Source: CAVVNP01 sp963800235
GTDB taxonomy: Bacteria; Actinomycetota; Acidimicrobiia; Acidimicrobiales; Iamiaceae
Direction: 5' to 3'
Assembly: GCA_963800235.1 (NCBI GenBank)
Contig: CAWDAD010000002.1
Location: 99,600 to 163,599, forward strand
DNA: 64,000 bases
The notes under the pieces were generated by a model. That model was not told where the DNA came from and did no database searches. It worked only from the letters and a program-made list of their open reading frames with translations. Position 1 is the first letter of the stretch; every line of letters starts with the position of its first letter. Shown piece after piece: positions 35,248-43,161 of the stretch. A program made the translations under genes and the position numbers.

Positions 35248-36549
35248 ATGTTCGGCCTGATCGCCAAGGTGTTGGCCGCCATCTACAACGTGGTGCCCAA
35301 CTACGGGCTGGCCATCATGATCCTGACGCTCGTCATCATGATCGTGCTCACTCCCCTCACCCTGAAGGGGACCCGGTCGATGCTGGCCATGCAGCAGCTG
35401 CAGCCGGAGATCAAGAAGCTTCAGGCCAAGCACAAGGACGACCGCCAGAAGCTCAACGAAGAGATGATGGCGTTCTACCGGGAGAACAAGATCAACCCCA
35501 TGAGCGGGTGCCTGCCGCTCCTGTTGCAGATGCCCGTGTTCTTCGTGCTCTACCGGGTGCTGTACGGCCTCACCAGCCGGGCCCCGCTCGGCAACGACAT
35601 GGGCCACCTCACCGGGCTGGTGCTCGGCGGCAACCCGTCGGCGACCTTCCCGAACTTCGGGACCTTCGCCCCGAAGTACCTGGACCACTCCTCGACGATG
35701 TACCAGGCGCTGAGCAAGACCAGCCAGATGAAGTCGTTCGGGATCGACCTCTCCGAGAGCGCCCTCAAGGCGCTGTCGGGGGGCTTCGTCCGGGTGCTCC
35801 CGTTCCTGGTGCTGGTCATCCTGGTGACCGCCACCAGCTACATCCAGCAGCGGCAGGTGACCGCCCGGACCAACCAGAAGGACCAGAACCCCCAGCAGCA
35901 GATGCTGATGAAGATCATGCCGCTCTTCTTCGCCTTCATCTCCTTGACCCTGCCCGGCGGCGTCGTCGTCTACTTCCTCGTCTCCAACGTGTACCGGGTG
36001 GCGCAGCAGGCGTTCATCACCCGCACCATGTACGGCACCGGCGCAGGGGCGCTGATCCCGGCCACCGCCCGGGTGGCCGACGACGGGGTGCCCGACGACG
36101 CCGCGCCCAAGAAGGGCTTCCTGGCCTCGCTCGGCTTCGACCGGGAGTCGCTCCCCGAGGTCGGCGGCAGCCGCAAGGAGGCCAACGGGCGGTCGGGGCG
36201 CCAGGGCGGCTCGACCAAGGTGGCGGCCCGATCCGGCGGGGCCAAGAAGGCCGGCCCCTCGGCGAAGGGCTCCGGCCGGTCGAGCGGCGGCAGCAAGTCC
36301 AGCGGCGGCAAGTCCAGCGGCGGCAAGTCCAGCGGCGGCAAGTCCCGCAGCGGCCCGACCGGCAAGGACAAGTCCAGCAGCAGCGGCCCGTCCGAGGGCG
36401 GCTCGACGGGCGACGGACCGCGGGCCGCCCGACCGTCCCGGTCCCCCGGCGCCGCCGGGTCGACCGCTGCCAAGAAGGCGAAGGCGCCGGCCCGCTCGTC
36501 GCCGCCACCGCCGGTCAACCGATCCCGCAACAAGAAGAAGAGGAAGTAG
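35248..36549 (+). CDS. yidC: Membrane protein insertase YidC
   Basis: A 433-aa insertase. The core has an N-terminal span, then the cytosolic hairpin 'QLQPEIKKLQAKHKDDRQKLNEEMMAFYRENKINPMSGCLPLLLQMPVFFVLYRVLY' (about 48-107) and further spans to about residue 265 ('LPGGVVVYFLVSNVYRVAQQ'). The ATG at 35248 starts MFGLIAKVLAA. The C-terminal 130 residues are a disordered, very basic tail with four SSGGK repeats and a final KKKRK, which may bind ribosomal RNA as in other actinobacterial YidC proteins. Confidence 0.97.
   Translation: MFGLIAKVLAAIYNVVPNYGLAIMILTLVIMIVLTPLTLKGTRSMLAMQQLQPEIKKLQAKHKDDRQKLNEEMMAFYRENKINPMSGCLPLLLQMPVFFVLYRVLYGLTSRAPLGNDMGHLTGLVLGGNPSATFPNFGTFAPKYLDHSSTMYQALSKTSQMKSFGIDLSESALKALSGGFVRVLPFLVLVILVTATSYIQQRQVTARTNQKDQNPQQQMLMKIMPLFFAFISLTLPGGVVVYFLVSNVYRVAQQAFITRTMYGTGAGALIPATARVADDGVPDDAAPKKGFLASLGFDRESLPEVGGSRKEANGRSGRQGGSTKVAARSGGAKKAGPSAKGSGRSSGGSKSSGGKSSGGKSSGGKSRSGPTGKDKSSSSGPSEGGSTGDGPRAARPSRSPGAAGSTAAKKAKAPARSSPPPPVNRSRNKKKRK
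36283..36350 (+). repeat. In-frame 15-bp tandem repeat in yidC tail
   Basis: The unit AGCGGCGGCAAGTCC occurs about four times in tandem, encoding SSGGK repeats in the YidC C-terminal tail. Copy number is likely to vary between strains by slippage. Confidence 0.85.
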
Positions 36550-36556
36550 CTACGAC

Positions 36557-37408
36557 GTGGAATGGGTCAACATCACGGGCAAGACCGTGGACGAGGCAAC
36601 CCAGCAGGCGCTCGAGCAGCTCGGCGTCGACGACTCCGAGGCCGAGGTCGAGGTGCTCGAGGAGCCCCGGCCGGGGCTGTTCGGTCGGCTGCGCGGCGAA
36701 GCCCGGGTCCGGGCGCGGGTCGCGCCGAAGCAGCCTCGCCCCAAGCAGGAGCGCCGGCCGCGCCGGAAGTCCGGCTCCGGCAAGGGGCGCTCGGACGGCG
36801 GCGAGCGCCGTGCCGCCGGCGGTGACGACGGTGCGAGCAACGGGCGCGACGAGCGCCCGGCACCCGAGCCGAAGCGGGAGTCCGACGCGAGCGCCAGCGC
36901 GCCCGCCCGATCGAAGGGAACCGACGTGGACGACGTGGTCGCCGTCGCCGAGCAGGCCGACATCATGGAGCGCTTCCTCGGGGGGTTGCTCGACGCGTTC
37001 GCCATCGACGGCGAGGTCGAGCGGACCCAGGTCGACGAGGACACCATCGAGCTCGCCGTCACCGGCGACGAGCTCGGTCTGCTGATCGGGCTCCGGGGCC
37101 AGACCCTCGGGGCGGTGCAGGACCTGGCCCGCACCTACCTCCAGCGCCAGGCGACCGGTACCTACCAGGGCCGGGTCCGCATCGACGTGGGCGGCTATCG
37201 GCAGCGGCGGCGCGAGGCGCTGGAGCGGTTCGTCAACGAGGTGGCCGAGGCCGTGCGCTCGTCGAGCACCGCCCGGGCGCTCGAGCCCATGGGGCCGGCC
37301 GACCGAAAGATCGTGCACGACACGGTCAACGGCCTGGACGGGGTGCACACGGTGTCCGAGGGGGCCGAACCCCGGCGCCGGGTCGTGATCCTCCCCGACG
37401 AGGACTGA
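36557..37408 (+). CDS. jag: Jag/KhpB-type RNA-binding protein
   Basis: A 283-aa RNA-binding protein. Jag_N domain at residues 1-55 (MEWVNITGKTVDEATQQALEQLGV...EVLEEPRPGLFG), then a long charged linker with many Arg/Lys/Asp, a KH-like domain near 150-205 ('ELGLLIGLRGQTLGAVQDLARTYLQRQ') and an R3H domain (residues 220-283, 'MGPADRKIVHDTVNGLDGVHTVSEG'). GTG start 8 bp after the yidC stop. The role in growth and cell division is known from firmicutes; the target RNAs here are not. Confidence 0.92.
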   Translation: MEWVNITGKTVDEATQQALEQLGVDDSEAEVEVLEEPRPGLFGRLRGEARVRARVAPKQPRPKQERRPRRKSGSGKGRSDGGERRAAGGDDGASNGRDERPAPEPKRESDASASAPARSKGTDVDDVVAVAEQADIMERFLGGLLDAFAIDGEVERTQVDEDTIELAVTGDELGLLIGLRGQTLGAVQDLARTYLQRQATGTYQGRVRIDVGGYRQRRREALERFVNEVAEAVRSSSTARALEPMGPADRKIVHDTVNGLDGVHTVSEGAEPRRRVVILPDED

Positions 37409-37456
37409 CCCGACCGACCGACCGGAACAGGACGGACCCGTGCCAGGACGGCCGGG

Positions 37457-38188
37457 GTGAGCCGTCCGCCCGACGGCGGGTCCGAGGGCGCCGCGTCGCC
37501 CGGCGCGGCCGGTCCGGGCGGCTCGGCCGGGACCCTCGTCGAGGTGCTGGAGCGCAGCCGGGCGCTGGGCCATCTGGGTCCGGCCCCGGTCGACCGGCAC
37601 CTCGCCCACGCCGAGGTCTTCGCCGAGGCGCTGGAGCGGATCGGGACCCCCGCCGAGGCCCGCCTGCTCGATCTGGGCAGCGGCGGGGGACTCCCGGGCC
37701 TGGTGCTGGCTGCGGACCCGCGGTGGCGGGCCCGGCGCTGGGTGCTGCTCGACGCCCGCCGCGGGCGGGCCGCCTTCCTGGAGGAGGCGGTGGTCGCCCT
37801 GGCGCTCCCCCGGGCCGTCGTCGTGGCGGAACGGGCCGAGTTGGTCGCCCGCCAGCCGGAGCATCGGGCCCGCTACGACGTGGTGGTCGCCCGCAGCTTC
37901 GGCGCCCCGGCGGTGACGGCGGAGTGCGCCGCCGGCCTGCTGCGGGTGGGCGGCCGGCTGGTGGTGAGCGACCCGCCGGACCTCGACGCCGAGGTGCGGT
38001 GGCCCTCCACGCCGCTGGCCGACCTCGGCCTGGTGCGCGAGGACCGGGTGGAGGCGCCGACCGGCCGGGTGACGATCCTGCGCCAGGCCGAGGCCTGCCC
38101 GGCGAGCGTCCCCCGTCGGGTGGGCATCCCCGCCAAGCGACCCTTGTTTCACGTGGAACATCCCGACGGAGCGGACCCGATGGGATGA
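37457..38188 (+). CDS. rsmG: 16S rRNA (guanine527-N7)-methyltransferase RsmG
   Basis: A 243-aa SAM-dependent enzyme that methylates G527 of 16S rRNA. Motif I: 'ARLLDLGSGGGLPGLVLA' at residues 67-84; motif 'RYDVVVARSFGAPAV' carries the family's ARS/A signature. Extra Gly/Ser residues at the N-terminus (1-25) are unusual. The last codons overlap a parS site at 38145-38160. Spacing to jag is 48 bp. Confidence 0.93.
   Translation: MSRPPDGGSEGAASPGAAGPGGSAGTLVEVLERSRALGHLGPAPVDRHLAHAEVFAEALERIGTPAEARLLDLGSGGGLPGLVLAADPRWRARRWVLLDARRGRAAFLEEAVVALALPRAVVVAERAELVARQPEHRARYDVVVARSFGAPAVTAECAAGLLRVGGRLVVSDPPDLDAEVRWPSTPLADLGLVREDRVEAPTGRVTILRQAEACPASVPRRVGIPAKRPLFHVEHPDGADPMG
38145..38160. promoter_or_regulatory. 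parS site 1 (ParB-binding)
   Basis: TGTTTCACGTGGAACA, an almost perfect match to the universal bacterial parS palindrome TGTTTCACGTGAAACA (one change). It lies inside the end of rsmG. ParB binds here to seed the origin-segregation complex. Confidence 0.95.
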
Positions 38189-38203
38189 GCCGTCGGACCG
38201 CGC

Positions 38204-38219
38204 TGTTTCACGTGAAACC
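38204..38219. promoter_or_regulatory. parS site 2 (ParB-binding)
   Basis: TGTTTCACGTGAAACC, 15 of 16 to the parS consensus, 43 bp after site 1 in the gap between rsmG and parA. Confidence 0.93.
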
Positions 38220-38434
38220 GCACGAGTTCGGGACGCCCGGCCATGGCCCAACCCTGCCGGGGGCGACGACGCGAGCCCGGGGGTGGTCTGGCAGCAGGTC
38301 GAGTGCGGGAGTGCGTGGATCCCCGTCGCGGAGTGGGTCGGGGCGGGCGTCGGCGGTCCCCCGCCGCCCCGGGTGACGTCGCCGCCAGTCGGTGGGTCCT
38401 TGACCCTCGACCATCGGCCCGACAGGATGGGCCG

Positions 38435-39538
38435 GTGCATCCCCCGAGTCCCGATGCGGCGGTCGGCGACGTCGGCGCAGTGAGCAGTCGATCGACCGAC
38501 GGCCCGTCGGCCGTCGAGGTCGGCCAGCCCGAGCCCCGCCCCGGGTCGGGCGAGGTGGACACGCCCCCGGCGGTCGCGGCTGCGGACGCCGGGCCCCCGG
38601 ACGCCGCAGCTCCCGGTGCCCCGACGGGCGCGCCGCCACCGGCCGTGCCCCCCCGGGCGGCCGCCCCGCCCGCCCCCGCAGGCGGTTCGGCGCCGACGGA
38701 TCCGCCGCCGGCCGGCACCGAGGACGCCGAGACGGCCGAGGCGCCCGAAACGACCGTGGCGACCGTGCGACCGCTCCCCCGGTGGATCGCCGTCGCCAAC
38801 CAGAAGGGCGGTGTGGGCAAGACGACCACCGCCATCAACCTCGGGGCATCGCTGGCCGACCTCGGCCACCGCGTGCTGGTGGTCGACCTCGACCCCCAGG
38901 GCAACGCCAGCACCGGGCTGGGGATCAACATCCGCGACCTGCAGGCCTCCATGTACGACGTCATCCTGAACGACGTCCCGCTCGACGACTGCGTCGAGGC
39001 GTCCTCGCTGCGCAACCTCTTCGTCGCCCCGGCCAGCCTCGACCTCGCCGGCGCCGAGATCGAGCTGGTGCCGGCGTTCAGCCGGGAGCTGCGTCTGCGC
39101 CGGGCGCTCGACGAGGTGGCCGACGACTACGACTTCGTCCTCATCGACTGCCCGCCCTCGCTCGGCCTGCTCACCGTCAACGGCCTGGCCGCCGCCAACG
39201 AGGTGCTCGTCCCGATCCAGTGCGAGTACTACGCGCTGGAGGGGCTGGGCCAGCTGATGCGCAACGTCCAGCTGGTGCAGCGGAACCTGAACCCGGGCCT
39301 GGAGTTGAGCACCATCGTGCTGGTGATGTACGACGCCCGCACCAAGCTCTCCGACCAGGTCGCCCGGGAGGTGCGCGAGCACTTCGGCGACAAGGTGTGC
39401 CGGGTCATGGTCCCGAGGACGGTGCGGCTGTCGGAGGCGCCCTCCTACGGGCAGCCCATCCTCGCCTTCGACCCGGGTTCGCGGGGGGCGATCGCCTACC
39501 GGGAGCTCGCCCGGGAGGTCAGCGGTGGCACGGCGTAG
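38435..39538 (+). CDS. parA: Chromosome partitioning ATPase ParA (Soj)
   Basis: A 367-aa deviant Walker ATPase driving segregation of parS-ParB complexes. Walker A is 'NQKGGVGKTTTAINLG' at about residues 123-138, with 'VVDLDPQGNASTGLG' and 'DYDFVLIDCPPSLGLLT' further on. An unusual ~115-residue Ala/Pro/Gly-rich disordered N-terminus precedes it. The GTG at 38435 is preferred (AGGA upstream); a second GTG at 38480 is possible, and both leave a long extension. It overlaps parB by 14 bp. Confidence 0.95.
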   Translation: MHPPSPDAAVGDVGAVSSRSTDGPSAVEVGQPEPRPGSGEVDTPPAVAAADAGPPDAAAPGAPTGAPPPAVPPRAAAPPAPAGGSAPTDPPPAGTEDAETAEAPETTVATVRPLPRWIAVANQKGGVGKTTTAINLGASLADLGHRVLVVDLDPQGNASTGLGINIRDLQASMYDVILNDVPLDDCVEASSLRNLFVAPASLDLAGAEIELVPAFSRELRLRRALDEVADDYDFVLIDCPPSLGLLTVNGLAAANEVLVPIQCEYYALEGLGQLMRNVQLVQRNLNPGLELSTIVLVMYDARTKLSDQVAREVREHFGDKVCRVMVPRTVRLSEAPSYGQPILAFDPGSRGAIAYRELAREVSGGTA

Positions 39539-40418
39539 CGGGCTCGGTCGGGGGCTCGGCGCCCTCATCCCGAACGACGTGGCGGCCGACGCCGACGCCA
39601 TCCTCCAGGACCTGCCCGTCAGCCAGCTCGATCCGAACGAGCGTCAGCCCCGGGGCCACTTCGACGAGGAGGCGCTGGCCTCGCTCACCGCGTCGGTCCG
39701 CGAGCTCGGGGTGCTCCAACCCGTCCTGGTGCGACCGTCGGGCAGCGGCCGGTACGAGCTCATCGCCGGCGAGCGACGTTGGCGGGCGGCCAAGCGTGCC
39801 GGCCTGCCGAGCATCCCCGCCATCGTGCGCACCGCCGGCGACGTGCAGACCCTCGAGCACGCCCTGGTCGAGAACCTCCACCGCGAGGACCTCAGCCCCC
39901 TCGAGGAGGCGGCGGCCTACCAGCAGCTGATCGAGGACTTCGGCCTCACCCACGACGACCTGGCCCGGCGGGTGGGCAAGAGCCGCTCGGCGGTGAGCAA
40001 CACCCTCCGGCTGCTGCAGCTGCCCCCGAGCATCCAGCGGCTGGTTGCCGACGGCCGGCTCAGCTCCGGCCACGCCCGAGCGCTGCTGGCCAGCCCCGAC
40101 CGCGCCTTCCAGGAGGCGCTGGCCAAGCGGGTGGTCAAGGACGAGCTGTCGGTCCGCGAGGTCGAGGAGGCGGTGCGGGCCCGCAGCGGCGAGGCCGAGG
40201 CGCGCTCCGGCTCCGCCGCCCGCCGCTCCGCCCCCAGCCAGCGCCCGGCCGGGCTGCTCGAGCTGGAGGAGCTGCTGTCGAACCGCCTCGACACCCGGGT
40301 GAAGGTGTCGATGACCGCCAAGCGCGGCCGGGTGGTGATCGACTTCGCCAGCCTCGAGGACCTGGAGCGCATCTACCGGGCGATGAGCGGCGCACCGCAG
40401 CGTCCCGACGCCGACTGA
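39525..40418 (+). CDS. parB: Chromosome partitioning protein ParB (Spo0J)
   Basis: A 297-aa parS-binding CTPase. The N-terminal 'RRSGLGRGLGALIP' is the ParA-stimulating peptide. The CTP-binding box includes 'GERRWRAAKRAGLPSIPAIVR' (GERR motif, about residues 85-88), and 'LALENLHREDLS'-like and helix-turn-helix segments (residues 130-165) follow, with a C-terminal dimer domain. GTG start within the end of parA. No further gene follows closely; parAB closes the rightward operon. Confidence 0.96.
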   Translation: MARRSGLGRGLGALIPNDVAADADAILQDLPVSQLDPNERQPRGHFDEEALASLTASVRELGVLQPVLVRPSGSGRYELIAGERRWRAAKRAGLPSIPAIVRTAGDVQTLEHALVENLHREDLSPLEEAAAYQQLIEDFGLTHDDLARRVGKSRSAVSNTLRLLQLPPSIQRLVADGRLSSGHARALLASPDRAFQEALAKRVVKDELSVREVEEAVRARSGEAEARSGSAARRSAPSQRPAGLLELEELLSNRLDTRVKVSMTAKRGRVVIDFASLEDLERIYRAMSGAPQRPDAD

Positions 40419-40724
40419 CGGCGCTCCCCCCCACCCCCCACCAGCGGTCGAGGCCGCGCCTCCACTCGACCATCAGGATGTCCACAGGGTGTGCGCAACC
40501 CTGTGGCCAAAGGTGCGGCGGGTCGGCCCTCGGGTCGACGGTCGGTCCCCGGCGGTCGAGGGCGGTGATCCGCCCGGATCGAGGTCGAGGTGGACGTCGT
40601 CGAGGGTCCACACGTCGTCGGTGGGCGTCCGCGAGCGGTCGGGACGGATCGCTCCGACGCGCCGCCGGGGCGTGCACGGCGCGACCGGACGGGCCGGCCG
40701 GCCGGTCACTAGGCTGCGACGCCG
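40419..40724. other. Gap between parB and L,D-transpeptidase gene
   Basis: 306 bp with no credible gene. It holds an inverted repeat at 40482-40506 and, near the transpeptidase start, a TAGGCT word that could be a -10 box. Confidence 0.6.
40482..40506 (+). terminator. Inverted repeat after parAB
   Basis: CCACAGGGT, 7-base loop, ACCCTGTGG is a perfect 9-bp stem 64 bp after parB, a likely terminator. It overlaps a DnaA-box-like ATGTCCACA (40478-40486, 8 of 9 to TTGTCCACA), so a replication role is an alternative. Confidence 0.5.
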
Positions 40725-41624
40725 ATGGAGGGCTCGAACCGCCGGCGGGGTCGGCAACCGGTCACCGCCGCCGCGGCGCTGCTGGCGTTGGCCCTGCTCG
40801 CCGCGTGCGGCTCGAGCGGCTCGACCGAGGTCCGCAGCGCCTCGGTGCGCGCCCGCACCCCTGTCGCCGCCCAGGTCTCGGGCACCTGGTCCACCACCAC
40901 CACGACCACCACCCTGCCGGTGCCCCAGCCGGTCACCGTCGACGACAGTCCGGCCAGCCAGCACGACATGGATCCCTCGCCGGGGCTGACCATCTCCTCG
41001 CCCTGGCCGCACCCGTGGCCCGACAGCTTCGAGGTGGGCGACGCCGTCCCCGCCAAGGTCCCCCTGTTCGAGTCGCCCGGCGTGCGGGTGCCCGACGACC
41101 GGTCCCTCAGCAACCCGACGTGGGAGGGCGCGCCGCTGGTCTTCCTGGTGCGCCAGGACAAGGGCGACTGGCTGCAGGTGCAGATCCAGTCCCGACCCAA
41201 CGGAGCCACCGCCTGGATCCGCCGGTCGGACGTGCAGATCCGCACCGTCCCCGACCACATCGTGGTGGAGCGGGGCGCCAAGAAGATCAGCGTCTACCAC
41301 GGCGAGCAGCAGCTCCTCACCGCTCCGGTCGCCACCGGCACCGACGACTCCCCCACGCCGACCGGTTCGTTCTACCTCGACTACGTGGGCATCCCCGACA
41401 CCGACTCCGGTCCGTACGGCGCCTTCCAGCTGAGCGTCACCGGGTTCTCCGACGTGTACACGTCCTTCGGTGGCGGGGTGGGCCAGATCGCCCTCCACGG
41501 CACCAACCAGCCCGAGCTGATCGGCACGCCGGCCAGCCACGGGTGCGTCCGCATGGACAACCCCGTCGTCCGCCAGGTCCACGACCTGGCGCCGGTGGGC
41601 ACCCCGGTCGACATCTACCCCTGA
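40725..41624 (+). CDS. L,D-transpeptidase lipoprotein (YkuD domain)
   Basis: A 299-aa cell-wall enzyme that makes 3-3 cross-links in peptidoglycan. A signal peptide with lipobox LLAAC (Cys28) anchors it outside the membrane. A Thr-rich linker and an SH3-like region come before the YkuD domain at about 180-299, with the catalytic motif 'HGTNQPELIGTPASHGCVRM' holding the active Cys. No IgD-like or PASTA region. It stands alone. Confidence 0.92.
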   Translation: MEGSNRRRGRQPVTAAAALLALALLAACGSSGSTEVRSASVRARTPVAAQVSGTWSTTTTTTTLPVPQPVTVDDSPASQHDMDPSPGLTISSPWPHPWPDSFEVGDAVPAKVPLFESPGVRVPDDRSLSNPTWEGAPLVFLVRQDKGDWLQVQIQSRPNGATAWIRRSDVQIRTVPDHIVVERGAKKISVYHGEQQLLTAPVATGTDDSPTPTGSFYLDYVGIPDTDSGPYGAFQLSVTGFSDVYTSFGGGVGQIALHGTNQPELIGTPASHGCVRMDNPVVRQVHDLAPVGTPVDIYP

Positions 41625-41657
41625 GCGAGTCCCCTCCGGCGGGGCCACCGTCCGCGA

Positions 41658-42326
41658 TCAGCCGAGCAGGATGCGGACGACCTCTTCCTCGACCTCGGGG
41701 GCGGTGAGGATCAGCACCTCGTCGCCGTCGTGGAGCATGGTGTCGCCGCGGGGGACGATGACGTTGGTCTTGCGGACGATGGCCACCACGCTCGCCTCGC
41801 GCGGGAGGTCGAGCGACACGATGTCCTGGCCGTTGGCGGGGGAGTCGCTGGTGAGGCGGGCCTCGGAGAGCCGGGCCTTGTCGCCCTCGAGGGAGAGCAG
41901 CCGGACCAGGCTGCCGACGGTGACCGCCTCCTCGACCAGGGCGGTGAGCAGGTGCGGGGTCGACACGGCCACGTCGACGCCCCACGCCTCGTTGAACAGC
42001 CACTGGTTGTCGGGATGGTTCACGCGCGCAACGATGCGGGGGACGGCGAACTCCTGTTTGGCCAGCAGGCTGATGACCAGGTTGTCCTCGTCGTCGCCGG
42101 TGACCGCGGCGACCACGTCGGCGGTCTGGGGTGAGGCCTGGGAGAACTGGGACAGCTCGCAGGCGTCGCCCACCAGCCAGCTGATGTCGTCGCGGGGGTA
42201 GAGCTTCTGCAGTGCCTCGACCCGGTCGCCGTCGACCTCGATGAGGGTGACCTGATGGCCGGCCTTGGCCAGGTCGTCGGCGATGAAGGTGCCGACGTTG
42301 CCGGCGCCGGCGATGACCACGCGCAT
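41658..42326 (-). CDS. TrkA-type potassium uptake regulator (second of pair)
   Basis: A 222-aa protein with an RCK_N Rossmann domain ('MRVVIAGAGNVGTFIADDLAKAGHQVTLIEVD', residues 1-32) and a C-terminal RCK_C domain ('PRGDTMLHDGDEVLILTAP', about 190-208). RCK subunits gate K+ transport in response to NAD(H) or c-di-nucleotides. The ATG shares bases with the stop of the gene before it (TGATG at 42324-42328). The pair matches mycobacterial ceoB/ceoC. No trkH or K+ channel gene lies beside it. Confidence 0.92.
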   Translation of the reverse strand: MRVVIAGAGNVGTFIADDLAKAGHQVTLIEVDGDRVEALQKLYPRDDISWLVGDACELSQFSQASPQTADVVAAVTGDDEDNLVISLLAKQEFAVPRIVARVNHPDNQWLFNEAWGVDVAVSTPHLLTALVEEAVTVGSLVRLLSLEGDKARLSEARLTSDSPANGQDIVSLDLPREASVVAIVRKTNVIVPRGDTMLHDGDEVLILTAPEVEEEVVRILLG

Positions 42327-42994
42327 CAGTGCGCTCCTTCCTCGGCCGGGGCGGCCAGGTGCCGGTCGAACTCGTCGATGTGGTCCCCCGACACCGCCAC
42401 GTGGACCACGTCGCCGTCCTGGGCGACGACGTCGGCCAGCGGGATCTCGGCCTTGCCGAGGCGGGTCAGCGACATCACCCGGGCCCGGCCGACCAGGTCG
42501 ATGTCGCGCAGGGCCCGTCCCGCCCACACGGCGGGCACCGGCCGCTCGATCACGCAGACCCGCGCCGAGGGGTCGATCCAGTCGACGGTCGGGCGGTCCG
42601 GCAGGATCCGGTGCAGCACCCGCTCGGTCGTCCACTGCACGGTGGCGATGGTGGAGATGCCGACCCGCTCGTAGATGGCCGCCCGCCGGGGGTCGTAGAT
42701 GCGGGCCACGACCCGCTCGACGCCGAAGTTCTCCTTGGCGACGCGCGCCACGATGATGTTCGAGTTGTCGCCGTTGGTGACCGCCGCCAGCGCGGACGCC
42801 TCCTCGATTCCCGCCTCGATCAGCCGATCTCGGTCGAAGCCGACCCCGACGACGGTCCGCCCGGCGAACCCCTCGGGCAGCCGCTCGAACGCCTTCGGTC
42901 GGCGATCGATCACGGCCACGGTGTGACCGAGGTCCTCGATCTGCCCTGCCAGCCCCGATCCGACCCGCCCGCAACCCACGACCACGACGTGCAC
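42326..42994 (-). CDS. TrkA-type potassium uptake regulator (first of pair)
   Basis: A 222-aa RCK protein: 'VHVVVVGCGRVGSGLAGQIEDLGHTVAVIDRRPKAFERLP' is the RCK_N nucleotide-binding fold, 'AAVTNGDNSNIIVARVAKENFGVERVVARIYDPRRA' is the family midpoint, and RCK_C follows to residue 222. The GTG at 42994 is chosen because GACGGAG sits nearby and the Rossmann strand begins directly. Divergent from the metallophosphoesterase-MprF gene. Confidence 0.92.
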   Translation of the reverse strand: MHVVVVGCGRVGSGLAGQIEDLGHTVAVIDRRPKAFERLPEGFAGRTVVGVGFDRDRLIEAGIEEASALAAVTNGDNSNIIVARVAKENFGVERVVARIYDPRRAAIYERVGISTIATVQWTTERVLHRILPDRPTVDWIDPSARVCVIERPVPAVWAGRALRDIDLVGRARVMSLTRLGKAEIPLADVVAQDGDVVHVAVSGDHIDEFDRHLAAPAEEGAH

Positions 42995-43161
42995 CGTGAC
43001 ACTCCGTCCTCTCGTCCGAACGCTGGAGCAGCGGCGCGGGAGCCTACGAACCCTGGCGCCCGCCCACCAACCCGCTCCGAGTCGGCGCCGACCGTCCGAT
43101 CGCGACGCGACGACCCCGGGCGCGATCCCGGTCCGACGCTGGGCGAACGCAGGGTCGGAAC

